NCBI GenBank assembly: GCA_035511515.1
Contig: DATKFG010000134.1
Location: forward strand, 1 to 49,809
From: VBCK01 sp035511515
Lineage (GTDB): Bacteria > Pseudomonadota > Gammaproteobacteria > Burkholderiales > Burkholderiaceae_F
Length of the DNA: 49,809 nucleotides
Direction: 5' to 3'
The notes beneath the pieces were generated by a model that was not told where the DNA came from, ran no database searches, and saw only the letters and a program-made list of their open reading frames with translations. Shown here one piece after another: positions 39,809-49,809 of the stretch. Every line of letters starts with the position of its first letter. Within the stretch, counting starts at the first letter, position 1. The position numbers and the translations under genes are program-made.

Positions 39809-40323
39809 GCGCGTTGCCCGAGCCGGAAGGCACGCTGTCGCCTCAGGCCTGGCAGCGCATCGACCGCGAGATCGCCAAGTTCCCGCCCCAGCAGAAGCGC
39901 TCTGCCGTGGTGGCCGCGCTGGCGATCGCTCAGGACGAGCTCGGTTGGCTTCCCGGCTGGTCCATGGAGGCGGTCGCGCAGTATCTGGAGATGCCGCCGA
40001 TCGCCGTCTACGAGGTCGCCACGTTCTACTCGATGTACGATCTGCAGCCGCCGGGGCGCTTCAAATTGGCGCTGTGCACGAACCTGCCGTGCGCGCTGTC
40101 GGGCGCGACCCGGGCCGCCGCCCGGTTAAAGTCAAAGCTTGGCATCGGATTCGGCGAAACCAGTACCGATCGCCTGTTCACGCTGCAAGAGGGCGAGTGT
40201 TTCGGGGCCTGCGGAGATGCTCCCGTGCTGTTGGTCAACAACAAGCGCATGTGCAGCTTCATGAGCGACGAACGGCTCGATCAGCTGCTCGATGAGCTGC
40301 GGCGGGAGGCCGGCCAGCCATGA
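39805..40323 (+). CDS. nuoE: NADH-quinone oxidoreductase subunit E
   Basis: Thioredoxin-fold [2Fe-2S] subunit (cluster N1a) of the NADH-dehydrogenase module. 172 residues. The ligands lie in LCTNLPCALSGA and EGECFGACGDAPVLLVNN. GTG 39805 overlaps the nuoD stop and its own stop overlaps nuoF by 4 bases, so D, E and F are coupled. Confidence 0.97.
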   Translation: MSALPEPEGTLSPQAWQRIDREIAKFPPQQKRSAVVAALAIAQDELGWLPGWSMEAVAQYLEMPPIAVYEVATFYSMYDLQPPGRFKLALCTNLPCALSGATRAAARLKSKLGIGFGETSTDRLFTLQEGECFGACGDAPVLLVNNKRMCSFMSDERLDQLLDELRREAGQP

Positions 40324-41624
40324 GCGCCCAGACCTGCTTTCACGGCCGACACATCGGCCCGGTCATCCTGGAGGGGCTGAACGGAGAAAACTGGCGTCTG
40401 GCCGACTACGAGCAGCGCGACGGCTACGCGGCGCTGCGCAAGATCGTGTCGGAGAAAATGACGCCGGACCAGGTGATCGCCGAAGTGAAGAAGTCGGCCT
40501 TGCGCGGGCGCGGCGGGGCGGGATTTCCGACCGGGCTGAAGTGGAGCTTTATGCCCCGCCAGTTCGCCGGGCCCAAGTACCTGGTGTGCAATTCGGACGA
40601 GGGCGAGCCGGGCACCTTCAAGGACCGGGACATTCTGCGCTACAACCCGCACGCGGTGATCGAAGGCATGGTGATCGCGGCGTACGCGACCGGGTCGACC
40701 GCCGGTTACAACTACATTCACGGTGAGATCTGGCCGGAATACGAACGCTTCCAGCAGGCGCTGGACGAGGCGTATGCGGCCGGCTACCTCGGCCGCAGCA
40801 TCCTGGGCAGCGATTTTTCATTCGATCTGCACACGACTCACGGTTTCGGCGCCTACATCTGCGGCGAAGAAACGGCGCTGCTGGAATCGATCGAGGGCAA
40901 GAAGGGGTTTCCCCGCTTCAAGCCGCCGTTTCCGGCCGGCTACGGACTGTACGGCAAGCCCACCACGATCAACAACACCGAGACCTTCGCGACGGTGCCG
41001 TGGATCCTGCGCCGCGGCGCCGACGCGTTCGTCGCGCTGGGCCGGCCGAACAATGGCGGCACCAAGATCTTCTCGGTGTCCGGTGACGTGACCTGGCCGG
41101 GCAACTACGAGGTTCCGCTTGGAACGCCGTTCGCCAAGCTGCTCGAGCTGGCCGGCGGCGTGCGCGATGGCCGCCGCATCAAGGCGGTGATTCCGGGCGG
41201 CTCTTCGATGCCGGTGTTGCGGGGCGAGGTGATGATGGCCACCGACATGGACTACGACTCGATCGCCAAAGCCGGTTCGATGCTCGGCTCCGGCGGTGTG
41301 ATCGTCATCGACGAGTCCCGCTGCATGGTGCGCAGCCTGGAGCGCCTGTCGTATTTCTACTTTGAGGAATCGTGCGGACAGTGCACGCCCTGCCGCGAGG
41401 GCGCCGGCTGGCTGTACCGGGTCGTGCACCGGATCGAAAACGGGCAGGGCCGGACCGAGGACCTGGGCTTGCTGGACTCGGTCGCCGCCAACATCATCGG
41501 GCGCACGATCTGCGCACTGGGGGACGCGGCGGCGTTGCCGGTGCGATCGTTCCTGAAGAACTTCCACGACGAGTTCGAGTATCACATCGAACACCGGCAC
41601 TGCATGGTTCCCAGCTACGTGTAG
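40320..41624 (+). CDS. nuoF: NADH-quinone oxidoreductase subunit F
   Basis: Binds FMN, NADH and cluster N3, the entry point for electrons. 434 residues with the flavin/NADH motifs RGRGGAGFPTGLKWSFMP and CNSDEGEPGTFKDRDI, GAYICGEETALLESIEG, and the [4Fe-4S] motif ESCGQCTPCREG with a distant fourth Cys in RTICALGD. Confidence 0.98.
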   Translation: MSAQTCFHGRHIGPVILEGLNGENWRLADYEQRDGYAALRKIVSEKMTPDQVIAEVKKSALRGRGGAGFPTGLKWSFMPRQFAGPKYLVCNSDEGEPGTFKDRDILRYNPHAVIEGMVIAAYATGSTAGYNYIHGEIWPEYERFQQALDEAYAAGYLGRSILGSDFSFDLHTTHGFGAYICGEETALLESIEGKKGFPRFKPPFPAGYGLYGKPTTINNTETFATVPWILRRGADAFVALGRPNNGGTKIFSVSGDVTWPGNYEVPLGTPFAKLLELAGGVRDGRRIKAVIPGGSSMPVLRGEVMMATDMDYDSIAKAGSMLGSGGVIVIDESRCMVRSLERLSYFYFEESCGQCTPCREGAGWLYRVVHRIENGQGRTEDLGLLDSVAANIIGRTICALGDAAALPVRSFLKNFHDEFEYHIEHRHCMVPSYV

Positions 41625-41654
41625 TGTCCCGTTAGACGACTCAAAAGCGCTCAC

Positions 41655-43976
41655 ATGATCGAATTGACGATCGACGGCAGGAAGGTCTCGGTCCCCGAGG
41701 GCACGACCGTGCTGGAGGCTGCCGCCCGGCTGAACATCGAGATTCCGTACTTCTGCTACCACAAGAAACTGGCGCTCGCGGCCAACTGCCGGATGTGCCT
41801 GGTGGAGATCGAGAAGGTGCCCAAGCCGATGCCGGCTTGCGCCACGCCGGTGGGGGCCGGCATGTCGGTCAACACCACCAGCGAGCGGACCAAGGAAGCG
41901 CAGCGCAGCGTGATGGAGTTCCTGCTGATCAACCATCCGCTGGATTGCCCGATCTGCGACCAGGGCGGCGAATGCCAGCTGCAGGACCTGGCGGTGGGCT
42001 ACGGACCGTCGGCCTCGCGTTACACGGAACCCAAGCGGGTCGTGTTTCACAAGGACATCGGGCCGCTGGTGGCGGCGCAGGAAATGACACGGTGCATCCA
42101 TTGCACCCGCTGCGTGCGCTTCGGCCGCCAGATCGGCGGCGTGATGGAGCTGGGTCTGGCCGGACGCGGCGAGCACGCCGAGATCGTGTCGTTCCTCGGC
42201 CACAGCGTCGAGTCGGAAGTGTCGGGCAACATGATCGACATCTGCCCGGTCGGCGCGCTCACCAGCAAGCCTTTCCGCTTCGCCGCCCGCAACTGGGAGC
42301 TGGCCGGGCGCAAGTCGGTCAGCCCGCACGATTCGCTCGGCTCGAACCTGGTCGTGCAGGCCAAGCTTGAGCGCGTGATGCGGGTGGTGCCGTTCGAGAA
42401 CGAAGAGATCAACGAGTGCTGGTTGTCCGACCGCGACCGCTTTTCCTACGAAGGGCTGTACGCGGCCGATCGGCTGACGCGGCCGATGCTGCGGCACAGC
42501 GGCGGCTGGCGCGAGGTCGAGTGGGAAGAGGCGCTCGGGTTCGTCGCCTCCACGCTGGCCGAGGCGCGCCTGCGCGACAGCGGCGGTTCGATCGGGGCGC
42601 TGGTGTCGCCCATGGCCACGCTCGAGGAGATGTTCCTGCTGGCGCAGACGGTGCGTGCGCTGGGCTCCGACCACATCGATTTCAGGCTGCGGCAGGCCGA
42701 TTTCTCGGCCGACCCCGTGCGGCACGGCGCCCCGTGGCTTGGGATGCCGGTGGCGGAGCTCAATCGCCTCGATCGGGTGCTGCTGGTGGGCTCGTTCCTG
42801 CGCAAGGACCATCCGCTGATGGCGGTGCGGCTGCGCGACGCGACCGCGCACGGCTGCCAGCTGAGCATCGTTCACGCAGTCGACGACGATCTGCTGATGA
42901 GCGTGGCGCATCGCTGCATCACGGCGCCGTCGGGGTGGGTTGCGCAGCTGGCCCAGATCGCCGCGGCCGTGGCGCAGATCAAGGCGCTGCCCGCGCCGGT
43001 CGATGTCACGCCCGGCGAAACGGCGCGCAAGATCGCCGACAGTCTTTGCACCGGCGCCCGCCCGGCGGTCCTGCTGGGCAACGCCGCGGTCCAGCATCCG
43101 CAGGCGGCGGCGCTGGCGGCGTGGGCGCAGTGGATCGCCGCCGCCATCGGCGGCAGCACCGGGGTTCTGGGGGAGGGTGCCAACAGCGTGGGCGGCTACC
43201 TGGCCGGCGCGCGCCCGCTCAGCGGGGGCCGCAATGCCCGCTCGATGCTGGAGCAGCCCCCGCCGGTGATGATGCTGTGGCACTGCGAACCCGAGTACGA
43301 CACAGCCGATCCGGCGCTGGCCGCCAAAGCGCTGGCGGCGGCCGAATGCGTGGTCGCGTGCACCTCGTTCCGCAACGGGGCGATGGAATATGCGCACGTG
43401 CTGCTGCCGATCACCCCGTTTAGCGAGACCGCCGGAACCTTCGTGAGCGCCGAGGGCCGGGTTCAGAGCTTCAATGCCGCCACCCACCCTCATGGGGACG
43501 CCAGGCCGGGCTGGAAAGTGCTGCGCGTTCTGGCAAACCTGCTGGGGCTGCCGGGGTTCCACTACGAGGAGCCCGAGCAGGTGCGCGATGCGGCGCTGCC
43601 GTCGGTGGTGTCGGCCTGGCTGTCCAACCAGACGGGCGTCGCTTTGAGCCTGTCGCAGCAGGCGCCCACCGAAGCCGAGCGGATCGCCGACGTGCCGGGT
43701 TACTGGACCGACGCGATCGTGCGCCGCGCCGCCTCGCTGCAGAAGACCGCCGATGCGCGCCCGCCACGGGCGCTCGCCAACGAAGCGACCCTGAAGCGCT
43801 TTGGCCTGTCGCGCGGCGATCGGGCCTGGGTGCGGCAGGCCGCGGCAGTGGCGCTGCTCGAGTGCGCGGTCGATGCGCGCCTGCCGGATGGCGTGGTCCG
43901 GGTGTCCGCCGGGCACGCGTCCACCAGCGCGCTGGGCCCGATGTTCGGGCCGATCCGGCTGGAACGCGCGGGATGA
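41655..43976 (+). CDS. nuoG: NADH-quinone oxidoreductase subunit G
   Basis: Largest peripheral subunit (773 residues), carrying one [2Fe-2S] and several [4Fe-4S] clusters. The ferredoxin-like N-terminus has CYHKKLALAANCRMC and PMPAC. HPLDCPICDQGGECQLQD and CIHCTRCVRFGRQIGG bind further clusters, and MIDICPVGALTSKPFRF follows. The long C-terminal half resembles molybdopterin oxidoreductases but without cofactor ligands that I can identify. The stop overlaps nuoH by 4 bases. Confidence 0.97.
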   Translation: MIELTIDGRKVSVPEGTTVLEAAARLNIEIPYFCYHKKLALAANCRMCLVEIEKVPKPMPACATPVGAGMSVNTTSERTKEAQRSVMEFLLINHPLDCPICDQGGECQLQDLAVGYGPSASRYTEPKRVVFHKDIGPLVAAQEMTRCIHCTRCVRFGRQIGGVMELGLAGRGEHAEIVSFLGHSVESEVSGNMIDICPVGALTSKPFRFAARNWELAGRKSVSPHDSLGSNLVVQAKLERVMRVVPFENEEINECWLSDRDRFSYEGLYAADRLTRPMLRHSGGWREVEWEEALGFVASTLAEARLRDSGGSIGALVSPMATLEEMFLLAQTVRALGSDHIDFRLRQADFSADPVRHGAPWLGMPVAELNRLDRVLLVGSFLRKDHPLMAVRLRDATAHGCQLSIVHAVDDDLLMSVAHRCITAPSGWVAQLAQIAAAVAQIKALPAPVDVTPGETARKIADSLCTGARPAVLLGNAAVQHPQAAALAAWAQWIAAAIGGSTGVLGEGANSVGGYLAGARPLSGGRNARSMLEQPPPVMMLWHCEPEYDTADPALAAKALAAAECVVACTSFRNGAMEYAHVLLPITPFSETAGTFVSAEGRVQSFNAATHPHGDARPGWKVLRVLANLLGLPGFHYEEPEQVRDAALPSVVSAWLSNQTGVALSLSQQAPTEAERIADVPGYWTDAIVRRAASLQKTADARPPRALANEATLKRFGLSRGDRAWVRQAAAVALLECAVDARLPDGVVRVSAGHASTSALGPMFGPIRLERAG

Positions 43977-45157
43977 GCGCACCGGGCCAGGTGGTGGCGC
44001 TGCTGGGGCAGTGGGGCTCCCGGGCGGGGCTGTGGCTGTTCGGCCCGGCCTGGCCCGACGCCCTCACGGTGCTGATCATCCTGTTGAAGATCGTTGCGAT
44101 CGTGGTTCCGGTGCTGCTGCTGGTCGCTTACCTGACGTACTGGGAGCGCCGGCTGATCGGCTGGATGCACATCCGGATCGGCCCCAACCGGGTCGGCCCG
44201 TTCGGCCTGCTGCAGCCGATCGCCGACGCCGTGAAGCTGATCTTCAAGGAAGTGATCCTGCCGGAGCAGGCCGACAAGGGGTTGTTCCTGCTGGCGCCGG
44301 TGCTGGTGATGATGCCGGCGCTGGCGGCCTGGGCGGTGATTCCGTTCGCCCCCGGCGTCGTGCTGGCCGACGTCAATGCCGGCTTGCTGTACGTGATGGC
44401 CGTGACGTCACTGGGCGTGTACGGCGTGATCGTGGCCGGCTGGGCGTCCAATTCGAAGTACGCGTTCCTGGGTGCCATGCGCGCCTCGGCCCAGATGCTC
44501 TCCTACGAGCTGCCGATGGGCTTCGTGCTGGTCGGCGTGCTGATGGTGTCGGGAACGCTGAACCTGACGACGATCGTGAACCTGCAGGCCCGCGGTTGGT
44601 TTGCCGATCACGGCCTGACTTTCCTTTCGTGGAACTGGCTGCTGCTGTTGCCCTTGTTCGGGGTCTACGTGATTTCGTCGGTGGCCGAAACCAACCGCCA
44701 TCCGTTCGACGTGGTCGAAGGCGAGTCGGAAATCGTTGCCGGACACATGGTCGAGTACTCCGGAATGGGCTTCGCGATGTTCTTCCTGGGCGAGTACGCG
44801 AACATGATCCTGCTGTCGACCATGGCCACGGTGATGTTCCTGGGCGGTTGGCAGGCGCCGGTGGATCTGGCCAAATGGGGCCTCGCGCTTCCGGCCTGGT
44901 GGAGCCAGGGTCTGTCGCCCTGGTTCTGGCTGGTGATCAAGGTGTTCGGCGGGGCCTCGATGTACATCTGGATGCGCGCTTCGTTTCCGCGCTACCGGTA
45001 CGACCAGATCATGCGTCTCGGGTGGAAGGTGTTCATCCCGATAACGCTCGTCTGGATCGTGGTGGTCGCGGTACTGATGCAAACGCCGTGGAACCCGTGG
45101 CGTGTCGCTCCCGCGGCACCTGTGGCGGTGGCTGCGGCAACCTGGGAGATGCCATGA
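43973..45157 (+). CDS. nuoH: NADH-quinone oxidoreductase subunit H
   Basis: Membrane subunit at the junction of the two arms, lining the quinone channel. 394 residues, about eight helices, with TYWERRLIGWMHIRIGPNRVGPFG, SYELPMGFVLV, the loop AETNRHPFDVVEGESEIVAGHMVEYSGMGFAMFFLGEYANM and RASFPRYRYDQIMRLGWK. It overlaps nuoG and nuoI by 4 bases each. Confidence 0.98.
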   Translation: MSAPGQVVALLGQWGSRAGLWLFGPAWPDALTVLIILLKIVAIVVPVLLLVAYLTYWERRLIGWMHIRIGPNRVGPFGLLQPIADAVKLIFKEVILPEQADKGLFLLAPVLVMMPALAAWAVIPFAPGVVLADVNAGLLYVMAVTSLGVYGVIVAGWASNSKYAFLGAMRASAQMLSYELPMGFVLVGVLMVSGTLNLTTIVNLQARGWFADHGLTFLSWNWLLLLPLFGVYVISSVAETNRHPFDVVEGESEIVAGHMVEYSGMGFAMFFLGEYANMILLSTMATVMFLGGWQAPVDLAKWGLALPAWWSQGLSPWFWLVIKVFGGASMYIWMRASFPRYRYDQIMRLGWKVFIPITLVWIVVVAVLMQTPWNPWRVAPAAPVAVAAATWEMP

Positions 45158-45657
45158 GCACGGCCGCGCTGCAGCGCATCGGGGACTTTTTCGACTCGCT
45201 GCTGTTGCGCGAGCTGTTCAAGGGGATGGCGCTGACCGGGCGGTATCTGTTCTCGCGCAAGATCACGATCCAGTACCCGGAAGAGAAAACGCCGCTGTCG
45301 CCGCGCTTTCGCGGGCTGCATGCGCTGCGGCGTTACGAAAACGGCGAGGAGCGCTGCATCGCGTGCAAGCTGTGCGAGGCGGTTTGCCCGGCGCTGGCGA
45401 TCACGATCGAATCGGCGCAGAGGGCCGACGGAACGCGGCGCACGACCCGCTACGACATCGACCTGACCAAGTGCATCTTCTGCGGTTTCTGCGAGGAAAG
45501 CTGCCCGGTCGACTCGATCGTCGAGACGCACATCCTGGAATACCACGGTGAGCACCGCGGCGATCTGGTCTATACGAAAGAGATGTTGCTCGCGATCGGC
45601 GATCGCTATGAGAAGGAGATCGCAGCGGCGCGCGTCGCCGACGCGGCATATCGTTGA
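45154..45657 (+). CDS. nuoI: NADH-quinone oxidoreductase subunit I
   Basis: Peripheral subunit with two [4Fe-4S] clusters (N6a, N6b). 167 residues with CIACKLCEAVCPALAI and CIFCGFCEESCPVDSI. The last codons are part of an 18-bp direct repeat that reappears at 45799-45816, so the repeat array begins inside the gene end. Confidence 0.97.
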   Translation: MSTAALQRIGDFFDSLLLRELFKGMALTGRYLFSRKITIQYPEEKTPLSPRFRGLHALRRYENGEERCIACKLCEAVCPALAITIESAQRADGTRRTTRYDIDLTKCIFCGFCEESCPVDSIVETHILEYHGEHRGDLVYTKEMLLAIGDRYEKEIAAARVADAAYR

Positions 45658-45888
45658 GGGACAACTGCTCTCTCCTTGGGGAGAGAAAGACAACTCCCCT
45701 CTCCCCCTGGGGAGAGAAGTACAACCTCCCCTCTCCCCTTGGGGAGAGGGGCAGGGGTGAGGGGGAAACAGGCACGATCGCCGAAGCATGGGCGACCGTA
45801 TCGTTGAGGGACAACTTCCCCTCTCCCCTTGGGGAGAGGGGCAGGGGTGAGGGGGGTACAGGCACGATCGCCGAAGCATGGGCGACCG
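45649..45888. repeat. Repeat array interrupting the nuo operon
   Basis: The 247-base gap between nuoI and nuoJ consists mainly of repeats. Four hairpins of the type CTCTCC-TTGG-GGAGAG follow ACAAC-like leads at about 45661, 45690, 45721 and 45811. A block of about 78 bases (45721-45798) is repeated at 45811-45888 with three differences, at exactly 90-base spacing. An 18-bp segment (45649-45666, spanning the nuoI stop) recurs exactly at 45799-45816. Confidence 0.85.
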
Positions 45889-45904
45889 ATCGGTAATCAG
45901 CGAG

Positions 45905-46522
45905 ATGGATGCCCAGAGCGTACTTTTTGTCGTGTTTGCGGTCTGCACGCTGGCGGCGGGGCTGCGCGTGATCACCGCGCGCAATCCGGTCCACGCGGTG
46001 CTGTTCCTGGTGCTGGCGTTTTTTTCGTCGGCGTGTCTGTGGATGCAGTTGCGCGCCGAGTTCCTCGCGATCGTGCTGATCCTGGTCTACGTGGGCGCGG
46101 TGATGGTGCTGTTCCTGTTCGTGGTGATGATGCTGGACATCAACATCGATCGCGCGCGCGCCGGCTTCTGGCGCCACCTGCCGGCCGCGCTGCTGGTGGC
46201 GATCGCGATCGCGCTGCAGCTGTGGCTGGTGCTGTCGCACGGCAGCTGGCAGACCCTGGCCGAGGCACCCGCCCCGAGGGGCAGCAACACCGCGGCGCTG
46301 GGGCGGCTTGCGTTCACCGACTACCTGCTGCCGCTGCAGGTGGCGGGGGCGGTGCTGCTGGTGGCGATCGTGGCGGCGATCGCGTTGACCTTGCGCCGGC
46401 GCAAGGATGCCCGCTACCAGAATCCGGCCGAGCAGGTCGCGGTGCGGGCATCGGATCGGCTCAGGATCGTCCAGATGCCGTCCGAACCTGGCCGGGCGGC
46501 CGCCGACCGCACCGGCGGCTGA
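45905..46522 (+). CDS. nuoJ: NADH-quinone oxidoreductase subunit J
   Basis: Membrane subunit of the proton-pumping arm. 205 residues, about five helices, with VLFLVLAFFSSACLWMQLRAEFLAIVLILVYVGAVMVLFLFVVMML. ATG 45905 places the first helix at the N-terminus; an upstream in-frame ATG at 45878 lies in the repeat array and is unlikely. The ribosome site is weak (GCGAG). Confidence 0.95.
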   Translation: MDAQSVLFVVFAVCTLAAGLRVITARNPVHAVLFLVLAFFSSACLWMQLRAEFLAIVLILVYVGAVMVLFLFVVMMLDINIDRARAGFWRHLPAALLVAIAIALQLWLVLSHGSWQTLAEAPAPRGSNTAALGRLAFTDYLLPLQVAGAVLLVAIVAAIALTLRRRKDARYQNPAEQVAVRASDRLRIVQMPSEPGRAAADRTGG

Positions 46523-46564
46523 CGCAACGGCGCGATAAGACCAGTCGAGGGAGTCGAACAGGCC

Positions 46565-46870
46565 ATGGTTTCGTTGTCCGCGTACCTGGGTGTCGGCGCG
46601 CTGCTGTTCGCGATCGCCGTGATCGGCATCTTCCTGAACCGGAAAAACCTGATCGTGCTGCTGATGGCGATCGAGCTGATGCTGCTGGCCGTGAACACCA
46701 ATTTCATCGCGTTCTCGCGCTACCTGGGCGATCTGCACGGCCAGGTGTTCGTGTTCTTCATTCTGACCGTGGCCGCCGCCGAGTCGGCCATCGGGCTGGC
46801 CATCATGGTGGCGCTGTTCCGCTCGGTTCACACGATTAACGTCGACGAGCTCGACTCGTTGAAGGGGTGA
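46565..46870 (+). CDS. nuoK: NADH-quinone oxidoreductase subunit K
   Basis: Small antiporter-like membrane subunit. 101 residues, the exact family length, with three helices and the buried acidic residues in LLMAIELMLLAVNTNFIAF and VAAAESAIGLAIMVALFR. Confidence 0.97.
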   Translation: MVSLSAYLGVGALLFAIAVIGIFLNRKNLIVLLMAIELMLLAVNTNFIAFSRYLGDLHGQVFVFFILTVAAAESAIGLAIMVALFRSVHTINVDELDSLKG

Positions 46871-46874
46871 GCCG

Positions 46875-48892
<2,018 letters not shown>

Positions 48893-48896
<4 letters not shown>

Positions 48897-49809
48897 ACCC
48901 GAGCTTTCCCTGGCTCAGCGCCGCCATCTGGATTCCGATCCTGTTCGGCGCGTTCCTGCTGTGGGCCGGGCGCGACGCCTCGGCCGGCGTCGTGCGCGCG
49001 GTGGCCCTGGTTGGCAGCCTGATTGGCCTTCTGGCGACCGTTCCGGTCGTGAACGGATTCGACCTGCAACGGGCGGGGTTGCAGTTCGAGGAAAAGGCCG
49101 TCTGGATCGGCACGCTGAACGCCAACTACCACCTCGGTGTCGATGGCCTGTCGATCTGGTTCGTGCCGCTGACGGCCTTCATCACGGTGATTGCGGTGCT
49201 GTCGGGCTGGAAAGCCATCAGCGAGCGGGTGGCCCAGTACTACGCGTCGTTCCTGGTGCTGTCGGGGTTGCTGATCGGCGTGTTCAGCGCGGTCGACGGG
49301 CTGCTGTTCTACGTGTTCTTCGAAGCCACGCTGATTCCGATGTACATCATCATCGGCGTGTGGGGAGGGCCCAACCGCGTCTACGCGGCGATCAAGTTCT
49401 TCCTGTACACGCTGCTCGGTTCGCTGTTGTTCCTGGTGGCGCTGGTCTACCTGTACCAGGGTTCGAGCGGCAGCTTCGATATTTTCGCCTGGCAGCGGAT
49501 GCCGATCGGCCTGACGGCGCAGATCCTGTTGTTCCTCGCCTTCTTCGCGGCGTTTGCGGTCAAGGTGCCGATGTGGCCGGTTCATACCTGGCTGCCCGAT
49601 GCCCACGTCGAGGCGCCAACGGCCGGATCGGTGGTTCTGGCCGCGATCATGCTGAAGCTGGGCGCCTACGGATTTCTGCGCTTTTCGCTGCCGATCGCGC
49701 CGGACGCGGCCCACCACCTGGCCGGTTTCGTGATTGCGCTGTCGCTGATCGCGGTGATCTATGTCGGTTTCGTCGCGCTGGTCCAGACCGACATGAAGAA
49801 GCTGGTCGC
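48893..49809 (+). CDS. nuoM: NADH-quinone oxidoreductase subunit M (5' part)
   Basis: Antiporter-like proton-pumping subunit, cut by the end of the window after about 305 residues (family length about 490). It starts with GTG 48893 overlapping the nuoL stop. Recognisable segments are NYHLGVDGLSIWFVPLTAFI, FYVFFEATLIPMYIIIGVWGG, KVPMWPVHTWLPDAHVEAPTAGSVVLAAIMLKLG and VQTDMKKLV at the cut. Confidence 0.96.

Noticed and set aside
40818..43982. A 1054-residue open frame on the minus strand opposite nuoF and nuoG
   Set aside because: It is antisense to two unmistakable complex I genes with intact cluster motifs and has no recognisable domain.
45658..45904. Repeat array between nuoI and nuoJ as a CRISPR array
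   Set aside because: The repeats are G/C-rich palindromes of uneven spacing without unique spacers of constant length, and no cas genes are present.

Overview
The window looks like a chromosomal segment of a high-GC betaproteobacterium, most likely Burkholderiales. Reasons are the gene order sigma factor-DUF3619-DUF3106 / ilvI-ilvH-ilvC-psd-pssA-leuA-rpsO-pnp-tpiA-secG-tRNA-Leu-nuoA..M, the GEGSIQM thiamine-diphosphate motif of IlvI, and the stand-alone short RsxB next to nth. No phage, insertion sequence, integrase or CRISPR array was seen. The first 19 bases are a pure C run, which looks like a contig edge.

Layout. 101-175: tRNA-Arg(CCU), minus strand. 352-374: an inverted pair of perfect DnaA boxes, then parE, a PAS-GGDEF-EAL gene and parC (plus strand). 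6683-7576: a PhzF-like isomerase (minus), convergent with and overlapping parC. 7743-10143: htpG and a hypoxanthine-DNA glycosylase-like gene. 10200-19123: a plus-strand block of little-studied genes: two DUF1631 paralogues around a spermidine-synthase-like gene, an orphan GspE/PulE ATPase and a TPR-methyltransferase. 19117-22988: a minus-strand run of ppk2, nth, rsxB, phaZ (with a clear intrinsic terminator) and a seven-iron ferredoxin. 23037-24215: pncB (plus), divergent from the ferredoxin. 24365-25859: a tight minus-strand operon of an ECF-like sigma factor, DUF3619 and DUF3106. 26172-32737: branched-chain amino acid genes (ilvI, ilvH, ilvC, leuA) interleaved with phosphatidylethanolamine synthesis genes (psd, pssA). 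32999-36785: rpsO, pnp, tpiA, secG. 36844: tRNA-Leu(GAG). 37036 to the end: complex I genes nuoA to nuoL and a truncated nuoM.

Regulatory signals read directly from the sequence: a sigma-70 promoter followed by a Leu-rich leader ORF and a hairpin before leuA; a promoter before the second DUF1631 gene; a TATAAT -10 before rpsO; a Pho-box-like 11-bp direct repeat before ppk2; and an intrinsic terminator after phaZ. A family of palindromic REP-like intergenic repeats occurs at four places (7621, 9627, 24264, 32739), and a separate repeat array splits nuoI from nuoJ.

Most of the window is housekeeping. The parts most likely to hold undescribed biology are the DUF1631/speE-like/GspE-like/TPR-methyltransferase block and the sigma/DUF3619/DUF3106 operon, whose architecture (sigma, single-TM protein, secreted helical protein) resembles a CnrYXH-type envelope sensing module. 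All functions come from reading motifs and gene order; no database search was run.
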